NCBI GenBank assembly: GCA_015501595.1
Contig: JADNRX010000880.1
Location: 1-18,902, forward strand
DNA: 18,902 nucleotides
From: Hymenopellis radicata
Taxonomy: Eukaryota > Basidiomycota > Agaricomycetes > Agaricales > Physalacriaceae
Direction: 5' to 3'
The position numbers were made by a program, and so were the translations under genes. The notes under the pieces are model-generated. The model saw nothing but the letters and a program-made list of their open reading frames with translations, was not told the DNA's origin and made no database searches. Below are positions 1-9,386 of this stretch, piece after piece. Numbering within the stretch: the stretch's first letter is position 1; each line of letters starts with the position of its first letter.

Positions 1-78
1 TGGCACGGGAGACAGTACTCGTTTGACCACCAGACGATCATATCGATTCTGGTTGGGGTCCTGAAGGATTACGGCTAA
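1..78 (+). CDS. Possible 3' end of a gene truncated by the window edge
   Basis: Frame 1 is open from the first base to a TAA at 76-78 and encodes 25 residues beginning WHGRQYSFDHQTI and ending LKDYG. The residue mix looks protein-like, but the piece is too short to recognise and an open stretch of this length can arise by chance. Most of any such gene would lie outside the window. No function is proposed. Confidence 0.25.
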   Translation, partial: WHGRQYSFDHQTIISILVGVLKDYG

Positions 79-1319
79 GTGAATGGGGAAAACAGTGTCG
101 CAATGTACCTTAGTGAGCATGCGGCTGGGCAGGGGTGGGTGGCGGCCTCATGATGGGAGCTGTATGGGCAGCTCTGGCCCTCGCAATCAACACGAGTTCG
201 CGTGTCTGGCGTTGGGTGTTCGCACTTGCCGTGGAGGATATGGCGTATGAGGTCCAGACACATTGTGGTTGTGTTAAGTGCTGTGGCGGTCACGAAGACG
301 CTGGGTTTTTCTATGTGGCATGCATCCGCAGGTTTAATGCCGCTAACACTTGATAGGGTGTGTTGTAGCGGTTTACGTCTTGTGTTTTTGGGGTTCCGCA
401 GTTTTCGGTCAGGCTGGCCCTTCACTTCTGACCGTCACCATGGTGCGGGGTCTGAATTTTGCTATTCGAATTGCAGCCGAATACAAAACACAGGCCTCGT
501 TCTGCTCCTGTTATACTTCAACTCCCACCTTATCACGGTTCTCCTCGCTTTCCATGGGTGTCCCGTCGTTTCTGCGCCTATGCCGTTCCCCAAAACCTTC
601 TTGGATGTGTGCATTGGAGGCCGGCGAAGTGTTTGGTAGAGCTCCATGTGTTGTTAATGTGAGCGTGATAAAAGTTGTTCGCTCCGAGGTGCGTTCTTCT
701 GTGAGATACTTGGTTAGGTGAGGCTGATTGCAGGTTTTTAGGCTCTCAGCGGGTCTACCTTACACTGTCATGGGGCTTCGCCTGGGCTGAGCCGTTCGGC
801 CCCTCTGGTGGTGGGTGAAGGGAATGTGGAGCGATTTAGCTTTGCAGCTGACACTGTGCGGTTGGTGGGGCGAGGAAGAGCAGTTGGTTTGGGGGTTTCC
901 AGTGTATTGCGGAAGTTTCATAGGCGGCGCGCGGCCTCCTATCATTCCTTGGGTTAGGTTGTTGTTTCTTTCAGCTGCCTTATTAGGAGGTCGACGGTGC
1001 GAGCAACACCCTTATTTTATTTATAGCGCTCACAGGTCTCACAGATTATTGACTCATGCCCGTGCGGATGTGTTTTTGGGGGGGAGATGAATTCTAGTGG
1101 CTGGCGGCGGCGGACTTAACGACTCTTTAGTACGACTGGTATGACATCAACAAAGAATCATATATGTCCCGTCAATGTCAACTTTGGTTCTTGTTCGATC
1201 AAACAGCACTGATGGTATGCACATCCCCATGTAGTGGGTTTGACGCTCAGCGCCGCCACAACGAGTAGAGAGAGCAGGGCGGGTGACATTTTGTCTACTT
1301 TAAAACACGTACATAACAT
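79..1319. other. Stretch without recognisable gene
   Basis: Open frames here reach at most about 145 codons, overlap one another on both strands, and show no motif I recognise. The + strand is rich in G and T. The region lies downstream of the Gag-like gene, where the second ORF of a non-LTR element would be expected, but no reverse transcriptase or endonuclease motif is visible. It may be 3' untranslated or decayed sequence; I see nothing that decides it. Confidence 0.4.
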
Positions 1320-1323
1320 TTAT
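1318..1323 (-). promoter_or_regulatory. AATAAA at the stop codon of the Gag-like gene
   Basis: On the minus strand the end of the Gag-like ORF reads CAATAAATG, so the TAA stop (1322-1320) sits inside an AATAAA hexamer. It could act as a polyadenylation signal, though fungal 3' ends use this motif loosely. Confidence 0.3.
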
Positions 1324-3494
1324 TGGCGACTACCAACGTCTACCACGATCAACCACGTCCGCCACGGGAGCTTCGAGCAGCCCCCCGATGTCCCCTCGCG
1401 GGGCGGGCAGGTGCAACGCGACCAGGAGGCTGCCTCTCTAGCCTGCTCCTCCTCCTTCCGCGTCTCCTCCTTGTCATTGAAGAGATGGCGGCCGAATTTT
1501 GTTGTCTTTGTCGGGCCGCAATATCCGAACTCATTTGGCCACGTGCAGGATGCCATTGTGTGACGGTCCGACTTGCAGATGTGGCATCTGAAATTGTGGT
1601 GCAGGACGAAGATGATGGATGTCTCTGGGTCTACAAAGGTAACTGCGCGCAGAGCCGACTTGACCGCATTTGCCGAGGCATCCGAGAGTGCAGCGCGCAG
1701 TCTGAGGTTGACTGCATATACATTCTTCGTCACCTCCACCCTGTTCTCTGTAACCGTCATGGTATCCTCAGTGACTGAGAGTGTGGAGATGATGGTTTTT
1801 ACAATTTTTATCGGGGTCAGGCCCCATTCAAACGCCAGGCTGTGGAAAGAGTTGATAAAGGCGTTGTCGCCCTCGAGACAGCGTCGGACTACGTCTTCTA
1901 CCCGCTGGAGGGCCCTTTTGTTGTTGTGCTTGATGGCACCGAAGGTCGTAGACGTTAGGTAGCCCATGAATGATGAGCGGAACTTCCGGGCGACGCTCGG
2001 GTCGTGCACCACAAAAGCGGTGTCAGCTCTGTAGATGAATACACGACGGCGTATGAGGCGGGCGTATAGGTCGTCTGGCACGTCATACAGGAACACACAG
2101 CCTGGCGCTGAGCCGGGGGATGTATTGGCTGGCTGGCCTGATTTCGTACGCGGTGGGATCGCGGGTTGGACTACCATCGGCGAGTCCGGGTCGTACTCTA
2201 CTTCCCTTAGGAGGACTTTGGCGAGCTGTTCCGTGAACCCCGGGAGCAGTAGCATCTGTGAACACCCCTTGAAGCAGAGGAGGATGAGGACGTTATGGCC
2301 CGACTTCTCGAGTTTCTCCATGTTTGCCCTCATCGTGGGGTCAACATTGCTGAGGATGACCTGGAGCTCGCGATTGATGTTAGGGAGCGTGGCGAGGTTG
2401 ACGGGCATCGATTTGGCACGGCCGTCTGCTGTGAACTCGATGTCGGGTTGCATCTCGTCGTCCGCTACGACTGACGCGGCGTCGTCTTCGTGGACGGAGG
2501 GGGCTGCAGACTGGCCCCATCCATATTGGCGAGGGACAGGCGTCGGCGAGTCTGCCCTCTGGCGGCGCGAGGTGGGGTGGGGGATTCGTCGCGAGCAGCC
2601 TGAGTGTGGCGGCCGAATCTCCGGACAAAGTCCTCTGGGCCATTGAAAGTCTCTCCTTCCTCCTCGTCATCATCGTATTCGGGTTCGTCTTCATCGTCGG
2701 ATTCCATGCGGCGCGACTGCTCTCTCATTCGCACCTCTTCCCTGTCCCTTGCCTCCTCGCGGTCCATGGATTCCTTGTGGAGGCGGGTTTCCATACCTTC
2801 CATTTGCTGGCAGAGACTGGAGTTTCTGATTTGTTCCGCCAGATTTGCCTCCTGGAGCGCCTCGTTCTTGGCCTTCTCCTCTGCCAGGGTCTGAAGGAGG
2901 GCGGCATAGGCTCCCGTCTCGAAAGACGGTGCCGGCGTTGGCTGGGCTTCGGTGTCGTTGGGCTCTTTGACGCCGTCTACCAGCTCTGTGGGTTTTGGCG
3001 GCGCTTCAGGCGTGTTCGCCTCGTGGGCGGTGGCGACGGCGGCTCCTTGGGCGTTAGCGGCAGGTGTGGGTGTGGGTATGGGCTCGGGAAGCACAGAGTG
3101 CGTGCTCTCCGCCGTGACGGTTGGTATCCCTTCATCCGTGACCATGGGGGTCTGCTTGTCGTGGACGTCGCTTTGGCGGTCATAGTCTGCTCCCCATCGA
3201 CCAGCCTTCTTGTTTGGGCTCGACGGGAGGGATGGCCCGCTGTCGACGACGGTACTGGGCGTGACCCGCTCCTCGAGACTGGACTTGTTGTCGCGTACTG
3301 AATTGCGTTCTGGTGGGGATTTAGACGGCGTTTTTTGTGAGCACTGCTAGCGTACCCATAGTCCGATCTTTTTCCGTTCGTCGTCTCTTGTTGTTACCAG
3401 AGGCTTGCGACTCGGGCCTGCTCTGTGAACCCGACCTGGGCGTGACGATGTCTTTTGTCGAGAAGAGCGGGGTCGATCTTGGGCGGTCCGACAT
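1320..3494 (-). CDS. Gag-like protein with CCHC zinc knuckle (spliced, stand-alone)
   Basis: Proposed exons are 3494-3356, 3309-2512 and 2464-1320, giving about 693 residues. The first intron (3310-3355, 46 nt, GTACGC, branch-like CTAAA, CAG) joins frames exactly. The second (2465-2511, GTCTGC...TAG) is weak: it fits the frame, but a -1 frame break nearby would do the same, since the two frames overlap by about 200 nt. The N terminus (MSDRPRSTPLF) is low complexity and proline-rich. A charged coiled coil follows at about residues 185-245 and an acidic DDEDE run at about 250-270. A globular Gag-like region follows, then a CX2CX4HX4C knuckle at about 606-619 (CHICKSDRHTMASC) and a charged tail. 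The knuckle followed by WPNEFGYCGP resembles high-copy basidiomycete zinc-knuckle proteins. RNA or DNA binding is inferred from the knuckle. No protease, integrase or reverse transcriptase is adjacent, so this is a solo or truncated element, or a domesticated Gag. Confidence 0.65.
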
Positions 3495-4225
3495 GGGGGT
3501 TGCAGACGAGCGGCAGCAACCACGTGTACACACGGGTTCAGTTTTCCTCTCTCTTTCTCTCGTTAATTATCCTGTATCTATCTGCGCTGGTGGCAGTGAC
3601 GGGCGCTCTCTGGGCATTTGACACTGTTTTTAATTTAATTTGTGTTCTATTATCAGGCATAGCCGTAGTTGCGCGGTGTGTCTACGTGTCAGTGGTCCAC
3701 GTCGAGCCGTGGCTCTGCCCGTAGGCGGTCCCCGTAGGGTTTCTCTCGGTCGTGGTGTTCGATGCGAGAGGCGTCATGTTTGTTTCCCCGAAGGTACTAG
3801 TCCCCTTGGGCCGCGGAGAGGCCTGACGCTGGACACCCCAATTGATGGTGGTGGTCCTTCTCCAAGGGGCTAACAATGGTCTCTCGCTCCTCAAATCGCA
3901 GAGTAATGGATTCAAGAGTCGTCGAGCCTTTGACGGGACCCGGGCAGATCTGCGCTCATCTTTCTCACACACCTTCACAAGTCGCGAATCTTGGACTGCA
4001 TCCATGTATGGTGAATTCATGCCTTTTCCGGTGTGTTTGCCGCATTGTGCTACGGACGGCCCTTGGTCAAAGGCAAAGTTCCCCCATTGCTGAAAGTGGT
4101 GATCGAGCCACTCGAACAAAGGATCCACGCTGCTGTGCAGTATAAGCACCCATATAAATAGGGCTTCGAAATCTTTATGCAGTCCATATTCCCCCAGTTT
4201 AATCACCACTGACCGACAAACAACC
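3495..4225. other. Intergenic region between the Gag-like gene and decayed gene copy 1
   Basis: The longest open frame is 191 codons on the minus strand (4257-3682), with no recognisable domain. It runs across the TATA box and start of the + strand gene at 4226, so I treat it as chance. The right end holds the promoter of the + strand gene; the left end holds the 5' side of the minus-strand Gag-like gene. No terminal repeat was seen. Confidence 0.4.
4153..4160 (+). promoter_or_regulatory. TATA box of decayed gene copy 1
   Basis: TATAAATA lies 66 bp upstream of an ATG at 4226 that has a good context (CAACCATGTC). Position and sequence fit a fungal core promoter. It suggests that the 4226 ATG was the original start of the gene even though its frame is now interrupted. 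Confidence 0.5.
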
Positions 4226-5429
4226 ATGTCCTGTAGCATCTGTCGCCTACCTTTCATCCCGGGTCCTTATTCCAACGACCCTCTGCCGGAGCATTTTCCG
4301 CCAAAGGAATTATGTCACCCACTGTAGATGCGTATTTTATGCGTTCTGTTGGGATCGGGTAAGCGCTCGTCGATTCATTTTTTCACCCACTGCTAACAGT
4401 GCGCTCAGCCTTCCTGAAATTCAGACTGTCACTGCAAGATTTGACTATTGCAGCAAGAACTTTTTCTGTTGTTATGATGGCCATCGCATCGCCAATGTGA
4501 TGTGGGAATCGCCCTTCGGCTTTAGCAACACCGTCAGTCACTCACTGTATCCTTCATCTATCTCTTACACGTTCATGCAGGTCTTCATGATGCACACCGC
4601 GTGCGCTGGAATGTTCTTTCATGTACTCGGAGTCGACGACAAGAACACGAACGAGGGCATGACTCTAATTGCTCAAGTTGTGGGAGTACTGGGCCGTCCT
4701 CTGGCTGGCCAAGATCCCGGCAGGCTGCGAAACGTGTGTTACGAGGCGGTCGGCGAGCAAATCGATCTGCGCCCTTTCTGGCGCCAAGGCTTCCAGCCTG
4801 GTGGCGATGTCTTTAACTGGAAAGCGCTTTCTCAGAGCAAGTACAACTTCCTAGTTGTTCGTCCATTCATGTAAGTGCTTTACGTGACTCTAACAAGGGA
4901 TCGTTTCTAATATATGACTGCTCTCCCAGATTTCCTCGACTTCTTGACGTCGCGCCTTCTCGGACCGCTCACTTCGCTACCATCGAGTTGAACAACCAAA
5001 ATAGGTTTACAACCTCCCGATTGATAACCTCCACGTTCTCCTGCCGTATTTCCGGTGTCCTCCTACATCTCCTTGGTTTCGACATGCCGCTTTCTTCGAC
5101 TACATGCCCTTACGACGTTCCACCCCACGCTCGTCGACTAGTCCTCGATATCCCCTGGTCGCTTCCTCTTCCTGCCGACCTGGAGCTGATGTCTCCGGCA
5201 ATGGTTGCAAAGGTCCCCGATCGGGAAAAGACGCCACACTCGCCGACTGGCTCCTGTACTTGTCCCACATCCATTGCACGAACAGCATGCGCACGCGCCG
5301 CTGGATCTGGGCTCTAGCTGAAGGATCAAGGACACGTACTTGGCTAAACGAGCCACGAGTCCGGCAATGGACCCGGCGAGGGATGAGTATAAGGTGCTTC
5401 ACGAAGCTTTGAGAGAGCCTTTGAGCTAG
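4226..5429 (+). pseudogene. Decayed spliced gene of unknown function, copy 1
   Basis: I do not recognise the family. The ATG at 4226 opens MSCSICRLPFIPGPYSND (a CxxC at residues 3-6), but this frame stops at 4325. The frame that continues into exon 2 has its own ATG at 4312 (MSPTVDAYF). Intron 4359-4408 (GTAAGC, branch CTAAC, CAG) and intron 4871-4929 (GTAAGT...CAG) are textbook and keep one frame open through 4409-4870 and on to a TAG at 5315. The second copy at 8461-9211 shows that the 3' part has slipped frame: the ADWLLYLSHIHCTNS stretch and the KDTYLAKRATSPAMDP tail ending at TAG 5427-5429 lie in two other frames. It is convergent with tmpA-like copy A. At least two or three indels make it a likely pseudogene; a truncated product ending at 5317 remains possible. 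Confidence 0.55.
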
Positions 5430-5673
5430 CAGGAAGAGAGCCTACCCCAGCCGGAGAATGCGAAACACAGATCGTTACCGTCGCCTGGTAGTCGTCTTTA
5501 CCGAAGCCATCTTAGAACTTCCCTGGCCGTCTGGAAATTTTGTATACAATGATTTGATTTAATTATGTGGTTTACAGCCTTAGGACATACAGGAATCTAT
5601 ATCAGAACAAGTAAGCTCTCTCTTTCTATAATAATTGGAATCTATCAGGTGGGCGAGAGAAGACGCCCGTAAT

Positions 5674-7414
5674 CTATGAATCCCAAATGGCGCCAAAAGC
5701 GGGAATGCCACGGCTCATCATGCCGTAGACGACTTTCTTCGTCAAGGGCTCGTTGGAGATGATGACAACAGCTTCAGCGTCGAAGTCCTTGACCATCTTA
5801 TAGGTAAGTTTGACCATGTCGGACGACCATGTCGCGCGCGTATCTGGAGAACATATATCAGAAGACAGTTGAACATGTAAATCATCATGCTCACCATAGA
5901 TGCACGCGTCGGGGTCAGCCTCCTTCACGGCATCGACAAGATCAGTTCCAAACGTTTTCACAATGTTCGCGCCAGTCCACAACAGACGAGAAGGTTGACG
6001 CTTCTCGAAGAGACAAGGCGCGATAGGTCCAATCCGCTTCCCGTCGCAACGAAGAGGACACGGCGGAACATGATGTTGACCCGCAGAACACCCGCCACAG
6101 GCGTGCCTCTGAAGTAAATCTCTTCGGTGGGTTGCGAATGAGCTCTTTGGTCCAGTCGCCGCTTGCGAAACGACGAGAGAGAACTCGTCAGTCCCTGGGA
6201 CCGGCACGTTAGCGAATGCGTGCCATTCGTTAAGAGGGTCCAGCGAGACGCGACTGAATGATCCAGGCACAGGACGTGGGTGGAATCCGAACACTAATAG
6301 AACGTGTGAGTACAGTCCTGCAGGATAGTAGGATGTATCAAATTACCTTTGTTATTGACGAACAGGCGAACAGCGTGATCAGACAAAACCACCGCGCGAA
6401 CAGGGACTTTCCGCAGACGAGCCCATGGCAGTAGGAGAGAACCTGGGCGCGTTAGTTGGTACGTAGATGAGACCATGAAGCGTCCTAACCTGTGATAATG
6501 AACATAAGCCACATGGGCGCAGAGTGGACAAGGGCGTATCCCAAAGACGCGTCGCCCTTCCAGTCGTTGGTGAGTGAAATAACCTGAGCCCATACAAGGG
6601 CGGTGGCGGTCCAGCCCATGAACCTGTGAATACGTTCAAAGGTATCGTGGCTTTTCGAGCGGAGGTCGGGGTACGCGAAGATGATGATTCCCACTAGGAA
6701 GGTGAGGATAATCCAAGTGATCACCACTGTGGCGACGGATATCTGTAATAAGGTGGTATGAGGACCTATGAGAGTAAATGATAGTTGCTGTTGAACGTAC
6801 CTCTTCACCTCGTGCTAGCTCCTTAGTTCCTTGTCCAGCCAGAGCAGCGAGCCACATCGTTCCAGATACCGCGGCACCTGAATGGATGCCGCCAAGATGA
6901 TAAACTCTTGCCATGAGCAAACGGAACCAGAGGGGCCATCTAGAAAAGAGAAAATCAGACAACTATACAAGTACACAATGTTCCCAAACACTCACGAAGT
7001 GGGAACAGATGTGAAGACGAAGAAGAATGCGTTCACGATATAATCTTGTCGCATCAGAATGGCGACAAAGACGTTGGCCACCGTGATCAATCCCAGTCTC
7101 TGGGAATTGACGCCATACACCAACAGAGCGATCAAAATCGCCATGTTGGTTATGAAAACGATCCCGAAGAGTCTGTGGTAAATCGTAAAGACGAGGTGGC
7201 GGAGGTCTCGCATGACCTTGCCCTGTGTCTTATCCGGGATATCCTCCTCGAGATAGCCATCCCAAGGCAACTTTTCGAGAACGCTGCTGGTCTCCGATTT
7301 GACCGATGGCGTCCCAATGATGGTTGAACCCGCCCTAGACGATGTCGGGGACCTCTCCTCCGGATTGGAAGGCTGGTAGACAACAGGCGGGATGGTGATA
7401 GCGGGTGTGCTCAT
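5674..7414 (-). CDS. TmpA-like membrane flavo-oxidoreductase, copy A (damaged)
   Basis: Six exons: 7414-6996, 6939-6801, 6742-6490, 6442-6347, 6293-5895 and 5843-5674. The five introns are 48-58 nt with GTGAGT, GTACGT, GTTAGG, GTAATT and GTGAGC donors. The spliced frame is open for 491 residues. It has a soluble N terminus, about six membrane segments with histidines (YHRLF, YHLGGIH, IHRFMGW) that may bind haem, a flavin-domain motif (EWHAFA), and the C-terminal signature SRGIPAFGAIWDS. This matches the fungal TmpA family, membrane flavoproteins first described in Aspergillus conidiation. Compared with copy B it lacks 15 N-terminal residues and has three single-base deletions (near 6160, 6123 and 6035) that together keep the frame. 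They replace about 42 residues, including GDWTKEL and ATGSGIGP, with unrelated sequence. NAD(P)H binding is probably lost, so it is most likely a young pseudogene. Assembly error is an alternative. Confidence 0.75.
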
Positions 7415-7495
7415 CTTAAAGCTGAAGCTGGTGTTGAGAAGTGTGAATGAAGAACCGGAGCTGGGATGGAGAATCTAGTATCCAACATGAAGCTG

Positions 7496-7502
7496 CTTTA
7501 TA
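7496..7502 (-). promoter_or_regulatory. TATA box of tmpA-like copy A
   Basis: TATAAAG on the minus strand, 88 bp upstream of the ATG at 7414. The same sequence in the same context (AGCTGCTTTATA on the + strand) lies 90 bp upstream of copy B, so the core promoter was duplicated with the gene. Confidence 0.55.
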
Positions 7503-8460
7503 CAGACGGGTCGCGCCGTCGCGAAAAGATGGAGAGGCAGACGTGAAGTGTACGTCCGGATTCTCGGAGAGCGCCAGTTGTTGATCCATATTGGAGGCGC
7601 ATCACAGATACGTGACAGTGCTCTCCCGCCTTCGGAGGCACGAAGCGCTGAGCCGAGAACAGTATATGCGGAGACATGACATGAATCCGTCATAGGTCCG
7701 CCCCGAACATTGAGAAGATATCAAGTCAAGATGTAACGTGTGGCCGGGCTGCCCGAATCGATCGAGTTGAATGGCGTGCCGCATTGATTGCGATACGATT
7801 CCTACTCGGATTCTGTGCTTGGACAGTTACTGGCGCAATAACCTGGACAAAGTGTCAAATGTTCAACTTGGATCAATACTGTCAGTGCCAGTGGTGCAGA
7901 TGCGAATAGTATTGATTCTGAATTGCTTTGGCGAGAGCATTTGTTCTGAGCGCATGAAAAACGCCGATTTATCGTAGCGACAAGCAGTGAAGATACGCAC
8001 TTTAACTTAGAGGCCTCAGGTAACTCGTCGTGACAGCGCCCAAGAACGCATAGACACTAAGTTTTCATGATGGATGTCGGAAACCATGGTGGGGCCAGAG
8101 GATAAGTTACTTTGACGGTTGACCGGCGTTCCCAACCGCTGCTGACATTCGAAATTTCCACCTCCGATGGAATGAATTGACCGCACGTCGAGCTCTGTCC
8201 AAAGTTTGCAAGTAGTCGAAAGCCCTGCGGTCTGAAAGTGAATGTATATTAGGCTGGAGGGGACATCAACTGATTCAACTCACTCGTCTCGCTATAATTA
8301 CGTATCGTACATTCTGTGGGAGCACGATAGATTCAATGCTGAGAAACATATTCAACGTGGCTCGGTTGTCCTTGTCCGTCGAACCTCCGTAGCACACTGT
8401 GATGTGCAACAATTTCGATTGAATCAGGACACAGTCACGGTTAGCACGACAAAGCACCCA
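7503..8460. repeat. Upstream spacer of copy A, homologous to 12510-13130
   Basis: This stretch has no convincing gene. It aligns in blocks with 12510-13130: GCGCCAGTTGTTGATCC (7570 and 12524), GATACGCAC (7990 and 12761), GAGTTTTCATGA-like (8060 and 12823), and AAAGCCCTGCGGT (8220 and 12932). The two copies share order and orientation but carry many substitutions and indels, as expected of duplicated non-coding DNA. Confidence 0.6.
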
Positions 8461-9211
8461 ATTTACCAACGCGAGCCTCCTCGAAGAAGATATACGACTC
8501 CCGTCGCCGCTTGGAATGGATCCTCTTGTACAAGACGCTCGTCCAGGAGACCGTCGAGTTCAGCAGCCAAGACAGGTTCACAACGTCCTCCTGCCGTAGT
8601 ACCTTCCGAAGAGGAATATTATAGGCGAGCATGAAACCGTCCTCGGCTGGTGACTCGCCTTGCATTTTCGCAGGTGCAGCAAAAGCTTAACTCGCCTTTC
8701 CGCGACCGTCAAAGAGTGTCCTCGTACCGCTCCTTAGTTTCGACATGCCACTTTCTTCGACTACATGCACTTACGACGTTCAAACCCCACGCTCGTCGAC
8801 TCCTGAGGCTAGTGCTCGAAGAAGAATCCGAGTGATTGTTGGTTCAACGCCCCACGTGTGTGTCCAGTCACGCAGCGGTGGGCGTTTTATGTAAACGGTA
8901 TAACCCGCGGTCTCGAGCCTCAGGACCGCTTCCCCTCCCCGCCGACTTGAAGCTGATGTCCCGGGCAATGGTTGCAAAGATTCCCGATCGGGAAAATACG
9001 CCACACTCCGCCGACTGGCTCCTGTATTGTCTCACACGCATTGCACGAACAGCATGCGCACGTGTCGCTGAATCTGGGCTCTAGCCGAAAGCTCAAGCGC
9101 TCAGCGCTCAAAGTCAAGGATACGTACTTGGCTAAACGGGCCACTAGTCCGGCAATGGAGCCGGCGAGGCACGAGTATAAGAAGCTTTGAGGAGAGCCTT
9201 TGAGCTAGCAG
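8461..9211 (+). pseudogene. Decayed gene of unknown function, copy 2 (3' half)
   Basis: This is a remnant of the gene at 4226-5429. The frame beginning PTRASSKKIYDSRRRLEWIL includes QDRFTTS, matching NQNRFTTS of copy 1, and stops near 8627. Homology resumes at 8740 (a shared block around TTTCGACATGCC) and continues through LPADLKLMSRAMVAKIPDRE, then ADWLLYCLTRIARTACA in the same frame to a stop at 9084. The KVKDTYLAKRATSPAMEP tail lies in another frame and ends at 9190. The 5' half present in copy 1 is missing and several frame breaks are visible, so no product is expected. It is convergent with tmpA-like copy B, mirroring copy 1 and copy A. Confidence 0.55.
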
Positions 9212-9280
9212 GAAGAGAACCTACCCCAGTTCGTCTTTATCGAAGAACCGCTCTTGAAAAATTTGTAGTAGTAGTATTAT

Positions 9281-9312
9281 TCAATAAATGTGGACTATTC
9301 AATAAATAACTA
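9281..9312 (+). repeat. AT-rich direct repeat with two AATAAA hexamers
   Basis: A short direct repeat (ATTCAATAAAT) occurs twice, near 9279 and 9297, each copy containing AATAAA. It lies between the 3' ends of the unknown gene remnant (+) and tmpA-like copy B (-). It may be a relic 3'-end signal of the + strand gene; the equivalent place beside copy 1 does not carry the repeat. Confidence 0.3.
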
Positions 9313-9386
9313 ATAAGTATTAGATTTGGTTTAATTAGGTGTTCGACAGCTGCAGGAGTCCATGTCAGAGCAAGAGAAGACGTAGG

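Noticed and set aside
2035..2646. 203-codon plus-strand open frame (and similar ones at 2606-3301)
   Set aside because: These lie opposite the Gag-like gene; their open frames follow from its biased codons.
3682..4257. 191-codon minus-strand open frame
   Set aside because: No domain, odd composition, and it overlaps a good TATA box and the start of a + strand gene with canonical introns.
8920..9144. Cysteine-rich minus-strand frame (CACCSCNACE) in the unknown gene remnant
   Set aside because: It looked like a metal-binding protein, but it is opposite the + strand frame shared by copies 1 and 2 and has no matching exon structure.
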